A stretch of DNA of 64,000 bases from contig NZ_JAERSF010000003.1 of NCBI RefSeq assembly GCF_016735615.1, positions 248,001-312,000 on the forward strand, in the 5' to 3' direction. This DNA comes from Flavobacterium tagetis (GTDB lineage: Bacteria; Bacteroidota; Bacteroidia; Flavobacteriales; Flavobacteriaceae). The translations under genes were made by a program, and so were the position numbers. Under the pieces are notes generated by a model. It was not told where the DNA came from and did not search any database. It saw only the letters and a list, made by a program, of their open reading frames with translations. Of this stretch, positions 60,421 through 64,000 are shown piece by piece. Within the stretch, counting starts at the first letter, position 1. Every line of letters starts with the position of its first letter.

Positions 60421-61599
60421 TTAAGCTCTTTCGATAACAATTGCCGATGCGCCACCGCCACCGTTGCAGATTGCAGCAGCTCCAGTTTTTGCATTGTTTT
60501 GTTCTAAAACATTTAGTAAAGTTACAATAATACGTGCTCCAGAAGCTCCAAGAGGATGCCCTAAAGAAACAGCGCCACCATTTACGTTTACTTTATTGTT
60601 ATCTAAATTTAAAATTTTAGCATTGGCTAATCCAACTACAGAAAAAGCTTCGTTGAATTCGAAGAAATCAACATCTGAAATTGAGATTCCTGCCTTGTCT
60701 AAAGCTTTTGGTAATGCTTTTGCTGGACTTGTTGTAAACCATTTTGGTTCTTGAGCCGCATCTGCATAGCCTTTTATGTATGCTAAAGGCTTTAAACCTA
60801 ATGCACTTGCTTTTTCTTCAGACATTAAAACTAACGCGGCAGCTCCGTCATTGATTGTTGAAGCGTTCGCAGCGGTTACAGTTCCGTCTTTTGTGAAAAC
60901 TGGTGCTAAAGATGGAATTTTATCTAATTTCACATTAGTATATTCTTCATCTTTTGAAAATATAATGGGTTCACCGCGTCTTTGTGGTACTTCAACAGGA
61001 ACAACTTCATTGTCGAATTTTCCAGCGTCCCAAGCTTTGGCACTTCTTTCGTATGATTGGATAGCGAAAGCATCTTGTTCTTCACGAGTGATTTTATATT
61101 CAGAAGCACACAAATCAGCGCAAACTCCCATTGCATTGTTGTCGTAAGCATCTGTCAAACCATCTTTCTGCATTCCGTCAAGCATAGTTGCAGGGCCAAA
61201 TTTGTTTCCAGCACGCATTTGTACATAGTGAGGAATCAAGCTCATGCTTTCCATTCCGCCCGCTACTACGATTTCTGCGTCTCCACATGCGATTGCTTGT
61301 GCAGCAAACATTACAGCTTTCATTCCAGAAGCACATACTTTGTTTACTGTTGTAGCAGCAACTTCTTCAGACAGACCAGCAAAAAGTGCTGCTTGGCGAG
61401 CCGGTGCTTGCCCGACACCTGCCTGAATTACATTCCCCATGAAAACTTCATCGACTAATTTTGGGTCAAGATTAATTTTTGAAAGCGCTCCTTTTATGGC
61501 AGCAGCTCCTAATTTTGGTGCAGGTACAGTAGATAACCCGCCCATGAAACTTCCGATAGGTGTTCTAACGGCAGAAACGATAACAACTCTTTTGTTCAT
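60421..61599 (-). CDS. Acetyl-CoA C-acyltransferase (thiolase)
   Basis: 392 residues, the usual length. The acyl-accepting Cys is in NKVCASGMKA (about 90), with GGMESMS, the NEAFSVVGLANAKIL motif, the His in GGAVSLGHPLGASGAR, and the second Cys in CNGGGGASAI. It condenses or cleaves acetoacetyl-CoA or 3-ketoacyl-CoA. It is monocistronic, with its own terminator. Confidence 0.95.
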   Translation of the reverse strand: MNKRVVIVSAVRTPIGSFMGGLSTVPAPKLGAAAIKGALSKINLDPKLVDEVFMGNVIQAGVGQAPARQAALFAGLSEEVAATTVNKVCASGMKAVMFAAQAIACGDAEIVVAGGMESMSLIPHYVQMRAGNKFGPATMLDGMQKDGLTDAYDNNAMGVCADLCASEYKITREEQDAFAIQSYERSAKAWDAGKFDNEVVPVEVPQRRGEPIIFSKDEEYTNVKLDKIPSLAPVFTKDGTVTAANASTINDGAAALVLMSEEKASALGLKPLAYIKGYADAAQEPKWFTTSPAKALPKALDKAGISISDVDFFEFNEAFSVVGLANAKILNLDNNKVNVNGGAVSLGHPLGASGARIIVTLLNVLEQNNAKTGAAAICNGGGGASAIVIERA

Positions 61600-61775
61600 T
61601 TTCTGTTTAATAATAGTTAGTAAGCAAATTTAATGTTTATTTGAATAAATTCAAATTTTGTATTGAATCACGATGATTTTAAATTTAAGGTGAAATTTTT
61701 GTTAATTCTATTTGTTTGATTGTGAAGTGGTTTTGAAAAAAGATGAAAAAAAACTAAAAAAACTCAAAAAAAAGC

Positions 61776-61806
61776 TTGTGAGAAAAGGAATGTTGTTATA
61801 CATTTG
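61776..61806 (+). promoter_or_regulatory. Promoter of the tRNA gene cluster
   Basis: TTG at 61776-61778 and TACATTTG at 61799-61806 are separated by 20 nt, close to the usual TTG-N19-TAnnTTTG form of this phylum. RNA would start about 25 nt before the first tRNA. Confidence 0.75.
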
Positions 61807-61838
61807 CACTCGCAAAACGGAAGCAATTCCACTAGCAA

Positions 61839-61922
61839 GGAGAGGTGCCAGAGCGGTAATGGAGCAGATTGCTAATCTGTCGACGGGTAACCGTCGCCAG
61901 GGTTCGAGTCCCTGTCTCTCCG
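61839..61922 (+). tRNA. tRNA-Ser(GCT)
   Basis: Acceptor GGAGAGG pairs with TCTCTCC (one G-U). The anticodon arm CAGATTGCTAATCTG has anticodon GCT. A long variable arm (CGACGGGTAACCGTCG) marks a class II tRNA. The TPsiC arm is GGGTTCGAGTCCC. The 3' CCA is not encoded. Confidence 0.95.
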
Positions 61923-61936
61923 CTTAAATTTTGCCT

Positions 61937-62011
61937 CGGGGTGTAGCGTAGCCCGGTTATCGCGCCTGCTTTGGGAGCAGGAGGCCGCAGGTTCGAATCC
62001 TGCCACCCCGA
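61937..62011 (+). tRNA. tRNA-Pro(TGG)
   Basis: Acceptor CGGGGTG pairs with CACCCCG. The anticodon loop TTTGGGA in stem CCTGC/GCAGG gives TGG. The TPsiC loop is GTTCGAATC. No CCA is encoded. Confidence 0.95.
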
Positions 62012-62027
62012 CTACAATTGAAATAAT

Positions 62028-62101
<74 letters not shown>

Positions 62102-62102
62102 C

Positions 62103-62136
62103 AAAAAGTCACTCAAGTAGAGTGACTTTTTTGTTT
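62103..62136 (+). terminator. Terminator after the first three tRNA genes
   Basis: AAAAAGTCACTC (62103-62114) and GAGTGACTTTTT (62120-62131) form a perfect 12-bp stem with a short loop, followed by TTGTTTTTT. Confidence 0.9.
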
Positions 62137-62183
62137 TTTATGTATATAGGTTTGATTTCTATTCTTAGAAATTTAAAAATAAT

Positions 62184-62257
62184 GGTTCCATAGCTCAGCT
62201 GGATAGAGCAACGCACTTCTAATGCGTAGGTCGAAGGTTCGAATCCTTCTGGGATCA
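62184..62257 (+). tRNA. tRNA-Arg(TCT), second divergent copy
   Basis: Acceptor GGTTCCA pairs with TGGGATC (with G-U pairs). The anticodon loop CTTCTAA in stem ACGCA/TGCGT again gives TCT. The acceptor and anticodon stems differ from the first Arg copy, while the D and T arms are nearly the same. Confidence 0.92.
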
Positions 62258-62263
62258 CTTTAT

Positions 62264-62293
62264 AGGATGATCATTTTTTGATCATCCTTTTTT
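62264..62293 (+). terminator. Terminator after the last tRNA gene
   Basis: AGGATGATCA (62264-62273) pairs with TGATCATCCT (62279-62288), followed by a T-run. Confidence 0.9.
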
Positions 62294-62349
62294 GTTTTGT
62301 ACCTATTTTGCTTATTTTTAGTTTTTCTTGATTAAAAAGCATTAATGGT

Positions 62350-62874
62350 ATGAGAATAGCAATACTTGGAGCTCATAAGGTTGGTAAAACCACATTGGCG
62401 GAAAAACTGCATGAAATTCTTCCTGATTATGAGTTTTATTCAGAACCGTATTTTGAACTGCAGGAAATGGGTTTTGATTTCTCTGAAATGCCTATTGCGG
62501 ATGATTATATAATCCAGTTAGAACATTCTTTAAAGCAAATTGTAAGAAGTAACAGGAACGCTATTTTTGACCGCTGCCCCATTGATCTTTTAGCATATGC
62601 TTTAGCGGTCGATGATAAATTAAATTTCTCGTCAATATTTAATAAAATTCAAAATACAATTAAAGAAATTGATGTGTTTGTATTTGTTCCTATTGAAAAG
62701 CCAGATAGAATTTTATGCTCAGATTCTGATTTACCTGAACTGAGAGATAAGGTGAATGATATTATTGGCGAACTAATTCTTGATTTTGATTTGGAAGTAA
62801 TTGAAGTAAAAGGAAGTTTATCTGAAAGATTAGATCAAATTCAAAATAAAATATTAAAGAGAAAAAATAAATAA
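62350..62874 (+). CDS. P-loop NTPase, NadR/thymidylate-kinase-like
   Basis: 174 residues. The Walker A motif GAHKVGKTT stands at about 7-15, and a DRCPIDLLAYAL segment resembles the DRx-type region of nucleoside or nicotinamide-riboside kinases. FVFVPIEKPDRI and a final ERLDQIQNKIL follow. A small-molecule kinase is likely, but the substrate is unknown. It is monocistronic, with a terminator directly after its stop. Confidence 0.75.
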   Translation: MRIAILGAHKVGKTTLAEKLHEILPDYEFYSEPYFELQEMGFDFSEMPIADDYIIQLEHSLKQIVRSNRNAIFDRCPIDLLAYALAVDDKLNFSSIFNKIQNTIKEIDVFVFVPIEKPDRILCSDSDLPELRDKVNDIIGELILDFDLEVIEVKGSLSERLDQIQNKILKRKNK

Positions 62875-62904
62875 AGACCAAACATTCTTGAACGCTTGGT
62901 CTTT
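62873..62904. terminator. Terminator between P-loop and PRC-barrel genes
   Basis: AAAGACCAA (62873-62881) and TTGGTCTTT (62896-62904) pair around a 14-base loop. The neighbours are convergent, so it may serve both. Confidence 0.8.
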
Positions 62905-62944
62905 ATTCGTTTGTAATATTTGTTTTTAATGAAAATTACATTTA

Positions 62945-63457
62945 TCAATAATTGTCAAATTCTCTTCGTTTGTAAAAAGTATCGTCATTACTTTCAGAAG
63001 CAAGGCGCGATTCTTCAGTAGGATAATAAGAATTCAATACTCTTCTTTCGTATTCCCTGTCAAAATCATTTTGCCAGTTATATCTGCTTGTTTTTCTAAA
63101 TGTATCATATCCAATATTGTTGGCCATGACAATTTTAGTGTCTTTATTTATACTCACAGAACCAATTGGTATAATAATGTGGCTGTCTCCATCTTTATAG
63201 ATAAATTCCTTTCCATTTTCATTTGCAATTGCATCATGCACTTCATTACGACTGTCTTCAATTAATCCTTTGTCTAAATTAACGTCAAGATAAACAACAC
63301 GTTGCATATCTTTATTAACCCAAAGGTTATCAATTTTTCCTATTGTGCGGTTGTCTGCGTCTACAATTTTCCAACCTCTTACATCAGAATAGTTTGAAGC
63401 AACTTTATAATCAGAAAGCTCGTCTAATCTGTATAAATTTCTATCTTTATTTTCCAT
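62945..63457 (-). CDS. PRC-barrel domain protein
   Basis: 170 residues, soluble. A PRC-barrel-like segment at about 15-115 reads VRGWKIVDADNRTIGKIDNLWVN and IIPIGSVSINKDTKIVMANNI. The C-terminal tail is rich in Arg and Tyr (YREFDNY-like ends). PRC-barrel proteins often serve envelope or stress functions. The short membrane protein at 63464-63634 precedes it by 6 bp on the same strand. Confidence 0.82.
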   Translation of the reverse strand: MENKDRNLYRLDELSDYKVASNYSDVRGWKIVDADNRTIGKIDNLWVNKDMQRVVYLDVNLDKGLIEDSRNEVHDAIANENGKEFIYKDGDSHIIIPIGSVSINKDTKIVMANNIGYDTFRKTSRYNWQNDFDREYERRVLNSYYPTEESRLASESNDDTFYKRREFDNY

Positions 63458-63463
63458 AGTTTC

Positions 63464-63634
63464 TTAATAATTTGCTGTGCTATCTACACTAGAATTGTTT
63501 TCGATTTCCATTCTGTTTTCGTTTTGCACTTGATCATCTCTCAAAAAGACATAGTATACAAGTGCTGAGATCAATAGGACTGCTACAATCCATGGCCAAA
63601 TTGGCTTCTTTTTCTCAATCTTAATTTCTGCCAT
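63464..63634 (-). CDS. 56-residue single-pass membrane protein
   Basis: An ATG at 63634 opens MAEIKIEKKKPIWPW, followed by the helix IVAVLLISALVYYVFL and an acidic Asn/Glu-rich tail ending NSSVDSTANY, with TAA at 63464. It lies 6 bp before the PRC-barrel gene, so the two are cotranscribed. The basic-in, acidic-out layout suggests a membrane-anchored periplasmic tail. No family was recognised. Confidence 0.75.
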   Translation of the reverse strand: MAEIKIEKKKPIWPWIVAVLLISALVYYVFLRDDQVQNENRMEIENNSSVDSTANY

Positions 63635-63911
63635 AACCTATATTTTTTATTGTGAATATTTAATTTTATAATAAAGGTACAAATGAGGGAAGTCTTGGGA
63701 AGTATTTAATTTTTGATAGAATTTATACAATTCCCAGTTAGCTGAAAAAAGATTTTTGCAGGCTTAATTGCTTGAAATATGTTTATTTGATCTTGTGATA
63801 TTTTAAATATTTCCAATGTTTACGGGCATTTCTTACTTTCTTAAAATATTTTGCACTAAATTGCTTCTTCATTTTTAATTCTAATAACAAATAAAATTTT
63901 TACTACGCCCC

Positions 63912-64000
63912 ATGAATGAAGAAATAAATTTTTACCGAAACGCCAAGAAAACAAGAAGCTTACTTTTATATGCTAGTGCATTAAGTTTTTTATTAGCAAT
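63912..64000 (+). CDS. Start of a membrane protein gene (3' part outside window)
   Basis: An ATG at 63912 opens MNEEINFYRNAKKTRSLL, then a hydrophobic stretch runs to the window edge without a stop. Only 29 codons are visible. The basic start and hydrophobic run fit a membrane protein. Nothing more can be said. Confidence 0.55.
   Translation, partial: MNEEINFYRNAKKTRSLLLYASALSFLLA

Overview
The window is AT-rich chromosomal DNA of a Bacteroidota bacterium, most likely Flavobacterium or a close relative. Supporting signs are a SusC/SusD pair, a type IX secretion sorting domain, -7 boxes of the TAnnTTTG type, A-rich ribosome-binding regions without strong Shine-Dalgarno sequences, and many short intergenic palindromes. 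No prophage, insertion sequence, CRISPR array or conjugative element was seen. Family calls come from reading motifs by eye, with no database search.

Left part (1-10229, minus strand): a probable sulfur-scavenging operon. In transcription order it holds a ten-residue Cys-Cys-Cys leader peptide with a competing RNA hairpin, susC, susD, a sulfatase, a 39-residue membrane peptide, a histidine-box hydroxylase, a rhodanese-like/thioredoxin protein and a second sulfatase cut by the window edge. No glycoside hydrolase or polysaccharide-type regulator is present. The leader suggests control by cysteine supply rather than by a sugar. This is the most novel-looking item in the window.

Middle part (11072-46000): a large nitrate/nitrite island. 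Plus-strand genes encode two NarK-type transporters, a NarI-like membrane protein, a NarB/NasA-type molybdoenzyme, a four-cluster ferredoxin, a Tat-type Rieske protein and a small membrane protein. A molybdenum-cofactor operon follows (moeA, a TauE/SafE permease, mobA, SUMT, moaD, moeB-rhodanese, moaE, moaC-mogA fusion, moaA). On the minus strand lie a rubredoxin/half-sirohaem-domain protein and a giant assimilatory nitrate reductase fused to a NirB-like flavoprotein. Next come a divergent FNR-like regulator, a porin and second NarK, a NarL-like response regulator, a NarX-like PilJ-domain kinase, a DUF4202 protein, nirD and nirB. Palindromes of the form TACGTAT-N2-ATACGTA lie upstream of the nitrate reductase, narK and nirB genes. 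They have the 7-2-7 geometry of NarL operators and probably define the regulon of the linked two-component system.

Right part (46000-64000): mostly independent genes. These include a META-domain lipoprotein, a DUF2130 protein, a LysR/methyltransferase divergent pair, a secreted M43 metalloprotease with three PKD-adhesin modules and a sorting tail, a quinone-reductase/monooxygenase pair, an aldo/keto reductase divergent from an AraC regulator, a SUKH-like protein beside an NlpC/P60 peptidase, a thiolase, four tRNA genes (Ser-GCT, Pro-TGG and two Arg-TCT), a P-loop kinase-like protein and a PRC-barrel protein.

Intergenic space is crowded with at least ten families of dispersed palindromes. One roughly 105-bp family keeps its fold while its arm sequence varies. 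At 56096-56353 a copy of it sits inside a member of another family, which is direct evidence of past movement.
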